From contig JACQZV010000006.1 of assembly GCA_016213695.1 (NCBI GenBank), positions 1 to 41,327 of the forward strand: 41,327 nucleotides of DNA, given 5' to 3'. The notes below the pieces were generated by a model. The model did not search any database. It was not told where the DNA came from and worked only from the letters and a program-made list of their open reading frames with translations. The position numbers were made by a program, and so were the translations under genes. Shown one piece after another: positions 1-9,782 of the stretch (position 1 is the stretch's first letter; every line of letters begins with the position of its first letter). This stretch comes from Acidobacteriota bacterium (GTDB lineage: Bacteria; Acidobacteriota; Vicinamibacteria; Vicinamibacterales; UBA2999).

Positions 1-181
1 CAGGCGCTGGGGTTCTAGACAGTCTCTCGCAGGTCAAAGGTGAAGAGTCAAAAGCCAACCATCATCAAAACGCATACAATCCCACATAGCGTCTGAGAGT
101 AAACGAGCGAGAGCCAACGAGCACGATAGGACGACATCCGCACCACGTCCTGACGGCGCGGACCATCAGTGCCAGGAGAGA

Positions 182-1204
182 ATGATGAGACATCGATCTT
201 TTGCGGTAGCGATAACGTTGGGGGTGGTTGCCATTGCAGCCGGCCTTCTCCCAGGTTTTGGGCAGACGGCCTGGGCGGATCCAGTCGTCTACACCAGCGA
301 CGGAAATGTGGACACCTGGGATCCCATCTTCCCTGCTTCCGCAGACGAGAATTGGCCTAGTACGGTTTGCGTACCGGTGCCGGCGGTCGGCCGCAATGCC
401 AACTGGGTAAACCTGCATAAGGCCACTTCCTTCGGAACGAACGCACACCCGTGGCAGGGTGGAGCCGGATTCACGGCCGAGTGGATCAACGCGTGGGGCG
501 ATCTCTACTCCCAAGGCCCGCAAGGGCAGAGCTGGACGAAGTACTCCACCGAAGTCTCCGGCACCGGCGATTTCGTGCTCAACCTGCTCGCGGACAACTG
601 CTCGTGGGTCTACCTGGATGGCACCCTCGTCGGCTTCCAGGATTCGACGCTTTTACCAAGAACCTACCCAGTGACCCTGTCCGGAACCCACACGCTTGAG
701 TTCATCATTTTCGATGGCGGCGGTCTGGCCGGCGGTATGTATCGCCTGGAGGTCAATACAGGGACCGTTTTCCCGGACACCGACTCGGACGGACTTACCG
801 ATCCACAAGAGCACCTCTACAGCACGGACCCGAATAACCCGGATACCGACGGCGATGGCGTGAATGACGGTGACGAGGTCGCCGCGGGCACCGACCCGAC
901 GACCCCGATCGTCTTCGACACCGACGGCGACGGCGTCGCGGACGACCAGGACGCCTTCCCGAACTCTAATCTCAGCGCTACGGTAACCATCGGCGCGTGC
1001 ATCACCGGCGTTGGCAACCTTGCCTTCTCCAACGGCGCGACGATGAATGACCTGATCGGCGCGGCCGCCAACGGCGTCAAGAACCACGGCGCTTACGTGA
1101 GCGCGGTCACGAAACTGGCGGACGGGTGGAAGAAGGCCGGCCGCATCACCGGCTGGGACGAGGGCAAGATCACGTCCTGCGCCGCGCGGTCCAGCATCCC
1201 GTAA
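182..1204 (+). CDS. Exported protein with thrombospondin type 3 repeats and a cysteine-paired C-terminal domain
   Basis: A 340-residue protein with an N-terminal signal peptide (basic start, hydrophobic core, Ala-rich exit near residue 33). Residues about 35-195 form a beta-rich region resembling a PA14 or carbohydrate-binding fold (many Trp/Gly; a YLDGTLVG-like turn), but I cannot name it firmly. Residues about 199-260 are calcium-binding thrombospondin type 3 repeats with DTDSDGLTD, DTDGDGVND and DTDGDGVAD units. The last 75 residues form a separate small helical domain with cysteines at about 273 and 333. The start is chosen because GCCAGGAGAG precedes the double ATG at 182/185. The protein is probably secreted or surface-attached and calcium-stabilised; its function is unknown. 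It stands alone, followed by a hairpin at 1230-1263. Confidence 0.85.
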   Translation: MMRHRSFAVAITLGVVAIAAGLLPGFGQTAWADPVVYTSDGNVDTWDPIFPASADENWPSTVCVPVPAVGRNANWVNLHKATSFGTNAHPWQGGAGFTAEWINAWGDLYSQGPQGQSWTKYSTEVSGTGDFVLNLLADNCSWVYLDGTLVGFQDSTLLPRTYPVTLSGTHTLEFIIFDGGGLAGGMYRLEVNTGTVFPDTDSDGLTDPQEHLYSTDPNNPDTDGDGVNDGDEVAAGTDPTTPIVFDTDGDGVADDQDAFPNSNLSATVTIGACITGVGNLAFSNGATMNDLIGAAANGVKNHGAYVSAVTKLADGWKKAGRITGWDEGKITSCAARSSIP

Positions 1205-1229
1205 CCACAGGACGAGCGCGTAGACCATC

Positions 1230-1263
1230 ATGCGGGGGCGCCCTTAGGGGCGCGCCCCCGCAT
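1230..1263 (+). terminator. Strong hairpin after the TSP3 protein gene
   Basis: A perfect 12-bp inverted repeat (ATGCGGGGGCGC at 1230-1241 against GCGCCCCCGCAT at 1252-1263) with a 10-base loop, starting 26 bases after the stop codon. It is followed by only a short T stretch (CTTTGA). It is likely a transcription terminator or 3'-end stabiliser for the preceding gene; the poor U-tract keeps confidence moderate. Confidence 0.6.
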
Positions 1264-1492
1264 GCTTTGACGGAGATACCGCCTGCATCGGCTGTGAGGG
1301 AACCCCAGGGTCGTATAAGGGGATCTGTCTGGGGAACACAGCTCGTCACGATCGTGACGCGTGACGCACTGGACAGGATTATGCCGCCTCTCGCGGATGC
1401 CACCCGTACGTCGCGGGCGAGCCCGTTGGCGCCGGCGGTGTCGATCGGGCAGGCCCTTGGGTTCTGAGATTGTGGGCGATACAGTACACGCC
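1264..1492. other. Non-coding stretch between terminator and TauD gene
   Basis: No convincing gene. It contains a 16-bp perfect palindrome at 1344-1359 (listed separately) and a weak promoter-like pair: TTGGGT at 1457-1462, 17 bases, then TACAGT at 1480-1485, just before the chosen ATG at 1493. An open frame continues upstream of that ATG, but its translation is Arg-rich and does not look like part of the family, so I do not extend the gene into it. Confidence 0.5.
1344..1359. promoter_or_regulatory. 16-bp perfect palindrome, candidate operator
   Basis: CGTCACGATCGTGACG is a perfect dyad, followed at once by a further CGTGACG half. Such symmetry is typical of dimeric repressor sites. It lies 133 bases upstream of the dioxygenase start codon, and no regulator gene lies next to it. 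The operator role is inferred from symmetry and position only. Confidence 0.35.
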
Positions 1493-2356
1493 ATGAGGCA
1501 GGCGCCGACCGTGGCTGGCCGTCTTCCGCGTATCGTGCCAACCGGCGCCGCCCTCGGGGCGTGCGTCGAGGGCGTCGACCTGCGCGGGCTCGATACGGAG
1601 ACCTTCGCGTTCATCTACCAGGCCTGGCTCGATCATCAGGTCCTGCTCGTCAGGGACCAGTCGCTCACCGACGCCGATCTGCTGGCGTTCAGCCGCCGCT
1701 TCGGCGATCTCGACGAGGCGCCGATACAGGAAACCGGCAGGCGATTCGTCGAGGGATACCCCGAGATCTACGTGGTGTCGAACGTCGTGCAGAACGGCGT
1801 GCCGATGGGGAGCCTCGGGGCGGGCGAAGCCGTGTGGCACACCGACATGTCGTACCTGCCCGACCCGCCGAAGGCGAGCGTGCTCTATGCGATCGAAGTG
1901 CCGCCGCAGGGGGGCGACACGAGCTTCTGCTCGATGACAGCCGCCTGGGCCGAGCTGCCGGACCCTCTCCGGCAGCGTGCGGCGGGGCTTCGCGTGAAAC
2001 ACGACGGCACCTACAACAGCGGCGGCTACGTCCGGGAGGGGGTGACGCCAACCGGCGATCCGCGCACCTCGCCGGGCACGTTGCACCCGCTCGTCTTCGT
2101 GCATCCGGAGACGGGCCGGCCGGGGCTCTACCTGGGCCGCCGGCGCAACGCCTACATCGAAGGGCTGTCGCTCGAGGATTCGAACGCGCTGCTCGACGAG
2201 ATCTGGGCGGAGGCCACGCGCGCGTCGCTGACCTGGACGCACCAGTGGCGGGTGGGCGACCTCGTGCTGTGGGACAACCGGTGCACCATGCACCGCCGCG
2301 ACGCCTTCGATCCCGCGGCGCGCCGCGTCATGCACCGCACGCAGATCCGGCGCTAG
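1493..2356 (+). CDS. TauD/TfdA-family Fe(II)/2-oxoglutarate-dependent dioxygenase
   Basis: A 287-residue cytosolic enzyme of the TauD/TfdA family, which hydroxylates its substrate using O2 and 2-oxoglutarate, releasing succinate and CO2. The iron triad is visible: H116 and D118 in WHTDMSY, and the distal His at about 267 in DNRCTMHRRD, followed by the 2-oxoglutarate-binding Arg in RVMHRTQI. Family enzymes usually have 270-320 residues, so it is complete. The start at ATG 1493 (MRQAPTVAG) fits the family better than a longer frame running upstream. The substrate cannot be told: taurine and other sulfonates, aryloxyacetates or small carboxylates are all used in the family, and no sulfonate transporter is adjacent. 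Confidence 0.88.
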   Translation: MRQAPTVAGRLPRIVPTGAALGACVEGVDLRGLDTETFAFIYQAWLDHQVLLVRDQSLTDADLLAFSRRFGDLDEAPIQETGRRFVEGYPEIYVVSNVVQNGVPMGSLGAGEAVWHTDMSYLPDPPKASVLYAIEVPPQGGDTSFCSMTAAWAELPDPLRQRAAGLRVKHDGTYNSGGYVREGVTPTGDPRTSPGTLHPLVFVHPETGRPGLYLGRRRNAYIEGLSLEDSNALLDEIWAEATRASLTWTHQWRVGDLVLWDNRCTMHRRDAFDPAARRVMHRTQIRR

Positions 2357-2390
2357 CTGCTTTTTCCTCTGCCTTGACACGCCGGGTAGA

Positions 2391-2410
2391 GCGCAGGCTT
2401 CAGCCTGCGC
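2391..2410. repeat. Palindrome of the GGCTTCAGCC-core family
   Basis: GCGCAGGCTTCAGCCTGCGC, a hairpin with the same central GGCTTCAGCC as the abundant GTCCGGCTTCAGCCGGAC palindromes but with different, still complementary, outer arms. It sits between the convergent dioxygenase and molybdopterin-subunit genes. Confidence 0.7.
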
Positions 2411-2419
2411 GTCGATCGG

Positions 2420-2484
2420 CACGACAAGTCACGAAGTCGCGGAGTCACGGAGAAAATGTGAGCTCTGTGTCTCCGTGGCCCGTG
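2420..2484. repeat. Inverted array of CACGGAG-type words
   Basis: Repeated CACGGAG-like words on the left (TCACGGAG at 2445-2452) are followed by their complement on the right (CTCCGTGG at 2471-2478), giving a potential hairpin between two convergent genes. The same word is reused in the arrays near 7059 and 29547. Confidence 0.65.
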
Positions 2485-2486
2485 AT

Positions 2487-4715
2487 CTACGCCCAGCGGT
2501 AGCCGTGCCTGGCGAGCGGCAAGGATCGGATCCGCTTGCCGGTGGCGGCATAGATCGCGTTGACGACAGCGGGGAGGACCGGGGGAAGCGCCGGCTCGCC
2601 GAGGCCGGTGGGCGCGTTGGCGGTCTTGATGAAGTGCACCTCGATGTCGCGCGGTGCCTGCGGCATCCGCAGCAACTGGTGCTGGTTGAAATTGCTCTCG
2701 ACCGCGCGGCCGCGATCGATGGTCGTCTCCTGCGCCATCACCGAACTGAGGCCGTCGATGACCGATCCCTGCACCTGGTGCAGGGCGTTGAGCGGGTTGA
2801 TGACCTGGCTGCCGATATCGGCGGCCACCCACACCTTGTTCACTTTGACGCGGTTGCTCCCATCGACGCTTACTTCGGCCACTTCCGCGAAGTAGCCGCC
2901 GTGCGCCCACAGGAACGCGACGCCCATCCCCGTGCCCTTCGGCAGCTGTCGTGAGCGCGCTGCCCAGGTGCACTTCTCGGCCACCAGCTCGACCACCGCC
3001 TTCGCGCGCGCGGCGTTGAAGCCGTCGCGCACGCCGTCCACCAGCTTGCGCGTGGTGCTGAGCAGCGCCAGCCTGAAGGCCACCGGATCCTTGCCGGCGG
3101 CGTACGCCATCTCATCGAGGAAGCCCTGATAGATGAACGTGGTGCCGTTGGTGCCTGGCGCGCGCAGCGGCCCGGTGGGCACGCCGAGCGGCACGAGCGA
3201 GGCGCCAAAGCCGTAGTTGGGCACGAAGCCGGCCGGGAATCCGGCCGCCGGCATCGCGGCGTTCGGCGCGAACCGCTCGCCCTCGCCGGGCGAGACGAAG
3301 TGGTGCTGCCACGCGATGAGGCTGCCCGCGGCGTCGACGCCCCCTTTGAGGAAGTGGTACCCGGCGGGACGGTAGAAGTCGTGGCGCATGTCGTCTTCAC
3401 GCGACCAGAGGAGCTTCACCGGCACGCCCGGAATCTGCTTCGCAATCCAGGCGGCCTCGGCCATGTAGTCGTTGAGGATGCGCCGGCCGAACCCGCCGCC
3501 GCCGCGCGTGAAGTGGACGGTGACGTCGGTCGGCTGCATGCCGAGGAGGCTCGCCACGACCAGGCGTCCTTCGCCCGGCGTCTGCGTGCCGGTCCACATC
3601 TCGAGCTTGCCGTCCTTGTAGTGCGCCGTGCAGTTCTGCGGCTCGAGCGGTGCGTGCGCGAGGAACGGATAGAAGTACGTCGCCTCGACGGTCTTTGCCG
3701 CGCCGCGCAGAGCACCGGCGGCGTCGCCGTCGGCGTACAGCGTGAGCGCGGGAGGCTGCGCCGACAGCTCCTCGGCTCGTCTTGCGAACCCCGCGCTGCT
3801 GTCGTTGGCGGTGGGCCCTTCGTTCCAGGTGACGCGCAGCTTCTGCCGCGCCGCCTGCGCGTGCCACCACGTGTCGGCCACAATCGCCACGCCGCCGTGA
3901 AGCGAGATGCCGATGCAGCACGCCGGGTAGGTTCTCGTCAGATCGGGCCCGCCCTCGACGACAAACGCGTGCCGCACGCCTGGCAGCCCGCGGATCTCGT
4001 CCACATTTGAGCTCGCGACCTTGCCGCCGAACACCGGGCATTTTTCGTAGACCGCGTGCAGCATGCCCGGCAGGTCCATGTCGATCCCGTACAGCGGCTT
4101 GCCGCGCACGATCGACGGGACGTCGTTGCCCTTGACCGGCGTGCCGATCACTGTGTACTCGGACGGTGCTTTCAACTTGACGGTGGCCAGATCGGGCGTG
4201 GGCAGGGCGGCCGCTTTCGCGGCGAGCTCGCCGTAGCCCGCCGACCGGTTGGTCGCGGCGTGGTGCACGCGCCCGGAGGCGGTCGTCAGTTCGGCGGCCG
4301 GCACGCCCCACGTCTCGGCGGCGGCGGCCACGAGCATCTGCCGCGCGGCGGCCCCGACCTGCCGGAGCGGATCCCAGTTGATCGGCGTCGCCGTGCTGCC
4401 GCCGGTCCGCTGGATCCCGAAGCTCGTTTCGTCGAGCGGCGCCTGGCCGATCCGGACGTCCTTCCAGTCGACGTCGAGCTCGTCGGCGACGATCATCGGC
4501 AGGTGCATCTGCACGCCCTGTCCGACCTCGGGGTTTTTGCTCAGGATCGTGACGAGGCCGTCGGCGCCGATGCGGATGAAGGCAAACGGCTTGTAGCCGG
4601 GCGTGACGCCGCTGCCGCGCTGGGCGAGCACGTCCGACACCGGCTCGACGTACACGGCGAGCAGCATGCCGCCGCCGGCAAGCGCGGTCACGCGAAGAAA
4701 AGATCGGCGATTCAT
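2487..4715 (-). CDS. Tat-exported xanthine dehydrogenase-family molybdopterin-binding subunit (IorB-like)
   Basis: A 742-residue catalytic subunit of the molybdenum hydroxylase family, closest in architecture to the beta subunit of isoquinoline 1-oxidoreductase and periplasmic aldehyde oxidases. A twin-arginine signal (RRSFLRV at residues 3-9, then a hydrophobic stretch) implies folding with its molybdenum cofactor in the cytosol and export to the periplasm. [12 protein letters not shown] and GGGGFGRR are cofactor-binding segments. The active-site Glu is E707 in [10 protein letters not shown]. Such subunits normally work with a small two-[2Fe-2S] protein and often a cytochrome c; neither is adjacent. 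The reaction is probably hydroxylation of an aldehyde or N-heterocycle next to a carbon-nitrogen or carbonyl group; the substrate is unknown. Confidence 0.88.
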   Translation of the reverse strand: MNRRSFLRVTALAGGGMLLAVYVEPVSDVLAQRGSGVTPGYKPFAFIRIGADGLVTILSKNPEVGQGVQMHLPMIVADELDVDWKDVRIGQAPLDETSFGIQRTGGSTATPINWDPLRQVGAAARQMLVAAAAETWGVPAAELTTASGRVHHAATNRSAGYGELAAKAAALPTPDLATVKLKAPSEYTVIGTPVKGNDVPSIVRGKPLYGIDMDLPGMLHAVYEKCPVFGGKVASSNVDEIRGLPGVRHAFVVEGGPDLTRTYPACCIGISLHGGVAIVADTWWHAQAARQKLRVTWNEGPTANDSSAGFARRAEELSAQPPALTLYADGDAAGALRGAAKTVEATYFYPFLAHAPLEPQNCTAHYKDGKLEMWTGTQTPGEGRLVVASLLGMQPTDVTVHFTRGGGGFGRRILNDYMAEAAWIAKQIPGVPVKLLWSREDDMRHDFYRPAGYHFLKGGVDAAGSLIAWQHHFVSPGEGERFAPNAAMPAAGFPAGFVPNYGFGASLVPLGVPTGPLRAPGTNGTTFIYQGFLDEMAYAAGKDPVAFRLALLSTTRKLVDGVRDGFNAARAKAVVELVAEKCTWAARSRQLPKGTGMGVAFLWAHGGYFAEVAEVSVDGSNRVKVNKVWVAADIGSQVINPLNALHQVQGSVIDGLSSVMAQETTIDRGRAVESNFNQHQLLRMPQAPRDIEVHFIKTANAPTGLGEPALPPVLPAVVNAIYAATGKRIRSLPLARHGYRWA

Positions 4716-4742
4716 GGCGGGGAAGATAGCACGGTTGACGAG

Positions 4743-4853
4743 GTCCGCCTAAAGGCGGACACTACGATCTCTGATCTCTACAGGTTCACCCAATCGTACG
4801 TAGTGTCCGGCTTCAGCCGGACCAGAGGACGTAGTGTCCGGCTTCAGCCGGAC
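4743..4853. repeat. Three palindromic repeats of the GTCCGGCTTCAGCCGGAC family
   Basis: Copies lie at 4743-4765 (reverse orientation, variant arms GTCCGCCTAAAGGCGGAC), 4800-4822 and 4831-4853 (forward). The two forward copies sit in a 31-base unit that is duplicated head to tail. They fill the space between two divergent genes, where promoters would be expected. Confidence 0.85.
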
Positions 4854-4868
4854 CAGAGGACATCACAC

Positions 4869-5539
4869 ATGCGCCAGAGAGCTTTGCTTGCCGCACTCAT
4901 CCTGCTCGTGTCCGCGCCGGTCTTCGCCCAGGACTGGGTCGAATTCGAGAGCCGCGAGGACGGGTTTGGCGTGACGTTCCCCGTCCAGCCCAAGGTTACG
5001 CAGACGACGTTCACGTCGCAGTTCGGCGCCGATCTACCGGCGCGGGTCTACACCGCGGAGTCGGGCCAGAGCCGTTTCTCCGTCACCGTCGCCGACTACG
5101 GCAGGATCGAAGCGATCCTCGCGGCGAAGGCGAAGGCGTGTCCGGCGGGCGCCGAGACGTGCCGCGGCGGCGGCAGTTCGACGGGTCCGGGCTATTCGTG
5201 GGCGGATCGCGCGGGCGCCCTGATTCATATGACGTGGCAGTTCATGCAGCGCGACGCCAGGGTCACCTATCTCGGCTGGAACAACATCGATCTGGTCGAA
5301 GGGCAGATGATGACGCTGGTCAACAACCGCGACAAGTCGGTGACCCAGGCGGCGTTCTACATGCACGAGAACAAGCTCTACATCCTCGAGGGCACCGTGC
5401 CCGCCGGGTATCCGGAGCCGGGATTTTTCCAGCAGTCGATCCACTGGATTGACGCGGAGGGCAACGGCATCCGGTACCAGACGATCTACCACAACGGTCA
5501 GCCGAAGCCGCCTGTGGCGCGGCGTGGCGGTCAGGCGCA

Positions 5540-5543
<4 letters not shown>
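4869..5543 (+). CDS. Exported protein of unknown function
   Basis: A 224-residue protein with a clear signal peptide (hydrophobic [15 protein letters not shown], cleavage expected just before QDWVEF). The mature part contains the pattern F-x-V-x-F-P-x-x-P-x-V seen in small secreted bacterial proteins that bind no known cofactor, and two cysteines near residues 95 and 100 that could form a disulfide. I recognise no family with confidence. The start is ATG 4869; the frame stays open upstream but runs through palindromic repeats and the divergent gene. Its TGA overlaps the GTG of the next gene (GTGA), so the two are probably translationally coupled. Confidence 0.75.
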
Positions 5544-7057
<1,514 letters not shown>

Positions 7058-7058
7058 T

Positions 7059-7136
7059 CACGAGCCACGGAGACACAGAGGCACGGAGAAAATCAGTTGA
7101 GAGACCCTCCGTGTCTCCGTGACTCCGTGGCTCGTG
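7059..7136. repeat. Inverted array of CACGGAG words (30-bp arms)
   Basis: The left arm at 7059-7088 and right arm at 7107-7136 are complementary at 27 of 30 positions, and each is built of tandem CACGGAG/CACAGAG-like words. It lies between convergent genes, 1 base after the mmsA stop and 1 base before the dctA stop, so it may serve as a bidirectional terminator. Confidence 0.85.
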
Positions 7137-7137
7137 T

Positions 7138-8442
7138 TTACGAAACGACCGCCGGCGCAACCGTCGTCCGCGTCTCGATCGCGTCCACCGTCTCACCGTT
7201 CAGCACGCGGTGCATGCGCTCGGTGTCGAGCGCGCCTTCCCACTTCGCCACGACGATGGTGGCGATGCCGTTGCCGATGAGGTTCGTCAGCGCGCGCGCC
7301 TCGGACATGAACCGGTCGATGCCGATGATGAGCGCGAGCCCCGCGACCGGCACGGCGGGAAACGCGGCGAGCGTGGCCGCCAGCGTGACGAAGCCGCCGC
7401 CGGTGATCGCGGCGCTGCCTTTCGATGTCAGCACGGCCAGCCCCAGCAATCCGATCTGCTGGCCGAACGAGAGCGGCGAGTTGGTGGCCTGCGCAATGAA
7501 AATCGCCGCCATCGTCATATAGATCGACGTGCCGTCCAGGTTGAACGAGTAGCCGGTCGGGATGACGAGGCCGACCACCGGTTTCGCGCAGCCGAGATGC
7601 TCGAGCTTGTCCATCATCCGGGGCAGCACCGCCTCCGACGAGGACGTGCCCACCGTGATGAGCAGCTCCTCCTTGATGAACTTGAGGAACTTCCAGACGC
7701 TGAACCCGGCGAGGCGGCACACCGTGCCGAGCACGATGAAGATGAAGAGCAGGCACGTCAGATAGACGCCCGCCATGAGCTGTCCGAGCTGCAGCAGCGT
7801 GCCGATGCCGTAGCGGCCGATCGTGAAGGCCATGGCGCCGAAGGCGCCGACCGGCGCCGCCCGCATGATGATGCCGATGACGCGGAACAGGCCGTGCGAG
7901 AACTGATCGATCACCGACACCAGGTGGCGCCCTTCGGCCCCGAGGTGGAGGAGCCCGAGACCGAAGAGCACCGAGAAGAACAGCACCTGGAGAATCTCGC
8001 CGCTGGAGAACGCGCCGACCACCGTGTTCGGAATGATATTGAGCAGGAAGTCGACCGTGCTCAGCTTCGCGGCGCTCGATGCGTAGTTCGCCACGGCGCT
8101 CGTGTCGAGCGACGCGGGATCCGCGTTGATGCCGACGCCCGGCTTGATCGTGTTGACGACGATGAGGCCGACAATGAGGGCGATGGTCGAAATCACCTCG
8201 AAGTAGACCAGCGCCTTGACACCGATGCGGCCGACCGCTCTGAGGTCGCCGATCTTGGCGATGCCGACGACCACCACGCAGAAGATGATTGGCGCGATCA
8301 TCATCCGCACCAGCTTGATGAACCCGTCGCCGAGCGGCCGCATGGCGGCGCCGGTTTCGGGCGCCACGTACCCGAGGACGACGCCGACGACGATGGCGAC
8401 GAGAACCTGGACGTACAGGACCGTGTACAGAGGCTTGCGCAT
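7138..8442 (-). CDS. dctA: C4-dicarboxylate:cation symporter DctA
   Basis: A 434-residue inner-membrane transporter of the glutamate/dicarboxylate (DAACS) family. Visible signatures are [12 protein letters not shown] (first re-entrant loop), [20 protein letters not shown] (substrate and cation site), GKGS-like [12 protein letters not shown] (second hairpin) and a C-terminal [16 protein letters not shown]. Length and motifs match DctA, which imports succinate, fumarate, malate and related acids. The start [13 protein letters not shown] at 8442 is chosen as the usual DctA N-terminus; the open frame continues far upstream only through antisense of the neighbouring gene. It is divergent from the tartrate dehydratase, so tartrate may be among its substrates (inference). 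Confidence 0.93.
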   Translation of the reverse strand: MRKPLYTVLYVQVLVAIVVGVVLGYVAPETGAAMRPLGDGFIKLVRMMIAPIIFCVVVVGIAKIGDLRAVGRIGVKALVYFEVISTIALIVGLIVVNTIKPGVGINADPASLDTSAVANYASSAAKLSTVDFLLNIIPNTVVGAFSSGEILQVLFFSVLFGLGLLHLGAEGRHLVSVIDQFSHGLFRVIGIIMRAAPVGAFGAMAFTIGRYGIGTLLQLGQLMAGVYLTCLLFIFIVLGTVCRLAGFSVWKFLKFIKEELLITVGTSSSEAVLPRMMDKLEHLGCAKPVVGLVIPTGYSFNLDGTSIYMTMAAIFIAQATNSPLSFGQQIGLLGLAVLTSKGSAAITGGGFVTLAATLAAFPAVPVAGLALIIGIDRFMSEARALTNLIGNGIATIVVAKWEGALDTERMHRVLNGETVDAIETRTTVAPAVVS

Positions 8443-8460
8443 GAGGCGGCATTCTACCCT

Positions 8461-8547
8461 GAGGCGGGCTTTGGGCTTTGGGCGGACTTCCGGCTTTGGG
8501 CTCTGGGCCTTGGGCTGTAGGATCCCAAAGCCCGAAGCCTGAAGCCC
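8461..8547. repeat. Inverted array of GGGCTTT words
   Basis: Left: several GGCTTTGGG/GGGCTTTG words with about 7-base phasing (8461-8520). Right: complementary CCCAAAGCCC, GAAGCC and TGAAGCCC (8521-8547). It occupies the whole space between the divergent dctA and tarD genes and reaches the tarD start codon, so it must overlap any promoter or 5' leader of tarD. Confidence 0.8.
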
Positions 8548-9717
8548 ATGAGTGTTCGCATCGTCGAAATCCGTGAGGCCACCAAGCCGATCGCGTCCAA
8601 CATCCGCAACGCCTACATCGATTTCAGCAGGATGACGGTCAGCCTCGTGGCGGTCGTCACCGACGTCATCCGGGACGGCCGGCGCGTGGTCGGCTACGGC
8701 TTCAACTCCAACGGCCGGTACGGCCAGGGGGGTCTGATTCGCGAGCGGTTCATCCCGCGCCTCGTCGAGGCCGACCCGAAGACGCTGCTGAACGACGCGG
8801 GCGACAATCTCGACCCCGACCGCGTGTGGCGCGCGATGATGACCAATGAGAAGCCGGGCGGGCACGGCGAGCGCTCGGTGGCGGTCGGTACGATTGACAT
8901 GGCGGTGTGGGACGCGGTGGCGAAGATTGCGGGACAGCCGCTCTTCCGCTTCCTTGCGGACCGATACGGCGGTACCGCCGACCCGCGCGTCTTCGTCTAC
9001 GCGGCCGGCGGGTACTACTATCCCGGCAAGAACCTCGATGCGCTGCGCGCCGAGATGCGCAGCTACCTCGACCGCGGCTACACGGTGGTGAAGATGAAGA
9101 TCGGCGGGGCCTCGATGGACGAGGACCGCGCGCGCATCGAGGCGGTGCTGGCCGAGATCGACGGCAAGGCGCAGCTCGCGGTCGACGCCAACGGCCGCTT
9201 CGACCTCGAGGCCGCCATGGCCTACGCGAAGCTGCTGCGCCAGTATCCGCTCTTCTGGTACGAGGAAGCGGGCGATCCGCTCGACTACCAGCTCCAGGCG
9301 GCGCTCGCCGACTGCTACCCGGCGCCGATGGCGACCGGGGAGAACCTGTTCAGCCACCAGGACGCGCGCAATTTGCTACGATACGGCGGCCTCAGGGCCG
9401 ACCGCGACTGGCTGCAGTTCGACTGCGCGCTCTCGTACGGCTTGTGCGAGTACCTGCGCACGCTCGACGCGGTCAGGGGCGCGGGGTGGTCGCCGCGGCG
9501 CTGCATTCCGCACGGCGGGCACCAGATGTCGCTCAACATCGCGGCCGGACTCGGGCTCGGTGGCAACGAGAGCTATCCGGATCTGTTCCAGCCGTACGGC
9601 GGCTTTCCGGACAGCGTGCGCGTCGAGAACGGGCACATCGAGATGCCGGAGCTGCCGGGGATCGGCTTTGAAGGGAAATCGGATCTCGTTCGCGTCATGC
9701 GGGAGCTGGCGCAGTAA
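8548..9717 (+). CDS. tarD: D(-)-tartrate dehydratase, enolase superfamily
   Basis: A 389-residue mandelate-racemase-subgroup enzyme that dehydrates D-tartrate to oxaloacetate. The key residues fall exactly where I recall them in the characterised Bradyrhizobium enzyme: KxK lysines K182/K184 in VVKMKIGG, Mg2+ ligands D213 (VDANGR), E239 (WYEEAGD) and E265 (TGENLF), and the catalytic H322 in CIPHGGHQ. The N-terminal capping domain ([13 protein letters not shown]) also fits. That makes the call stronger than a generic racemase label. The product oxaloacetate would enter the TCA cycle directly. The divergent dctA suggests uptake and use of the same class of diacid. Confidence 0.9.
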   Translation: MSVRIVEIREATKPIASNIRNAYIDFSRMTVSLVAVVTDVIRDGRRVVGYGFNSNGRYGQGGLIRERFIPRLVEADPKTLLNDAGDNLDPDRVWRAMMTNEKPGGHGERSVAVGTIDMAVWDAVAKIAGQPLFRFLADRYGGTADPRVFVYAAGGYYYPGKNLDALRAEMRSYLDRGYTVVKMKIGGASMDEDRARIEAVLAEIDGKAQLAVDANGRFDLEAAMAYAKLLRQYPLFWYEEAGDPLDYQLQAALADCYPAPMATGENLFSHQDARNLLRYGGLRADRDWLQFDCALSYGLCEYLRTLDAVRGAGWSPRRCIPHGGHQMSLNIAAGLGLGGNESYPDLFQPYGGFPDSVRVENGHIEMPELPGIGFEGKSDLVRVMRELAQ

Positions 9718-9721
9718 AGGG

Positions 9722-9765
9722 CGCCGGGCTTCAGGCTTCAGGCGTCAGGTTTTGGGCTTTGGGAG
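9722..9765 (+). repeat. Short tandem GGCTTCAGG/GGGCTTTGG words
   Basis: GGGCTTCAGGCTTCAGGCGTC followed by TTTTGGGCTTTGGGAG directly after the tarD stop. It is one arm only, with no clear complementary partner nearby; it resembles the left arm of the array at 8461. It runs up to the ribosome-binding site AAGGGAG of the next gene. Confidence 0.55.
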
Positions 9766-9782
9766 AGAAAGGGAGCTTTCAT

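Noticed and set aside
4056..4868. Extended 5' end of the exported protein gene at 4869
   Set aside because: The open frame continues upstream only through the divergent molybdopterin gene and palindromic repeats; the signal peptide begins at ATG 4869.
7210..8520. Plus-strand open frame opposite dctA
   Set aside because: His/Arg/Asp-rich translation, no motif, and full overlap with an unmistakable transporter on the other strand.
8443..9357. Extended N-terminus of DctA
   Set aside because: The extension is antisense to tarD, which has verified active-site residues; DctA proteins start near [10 protein letters not shown].
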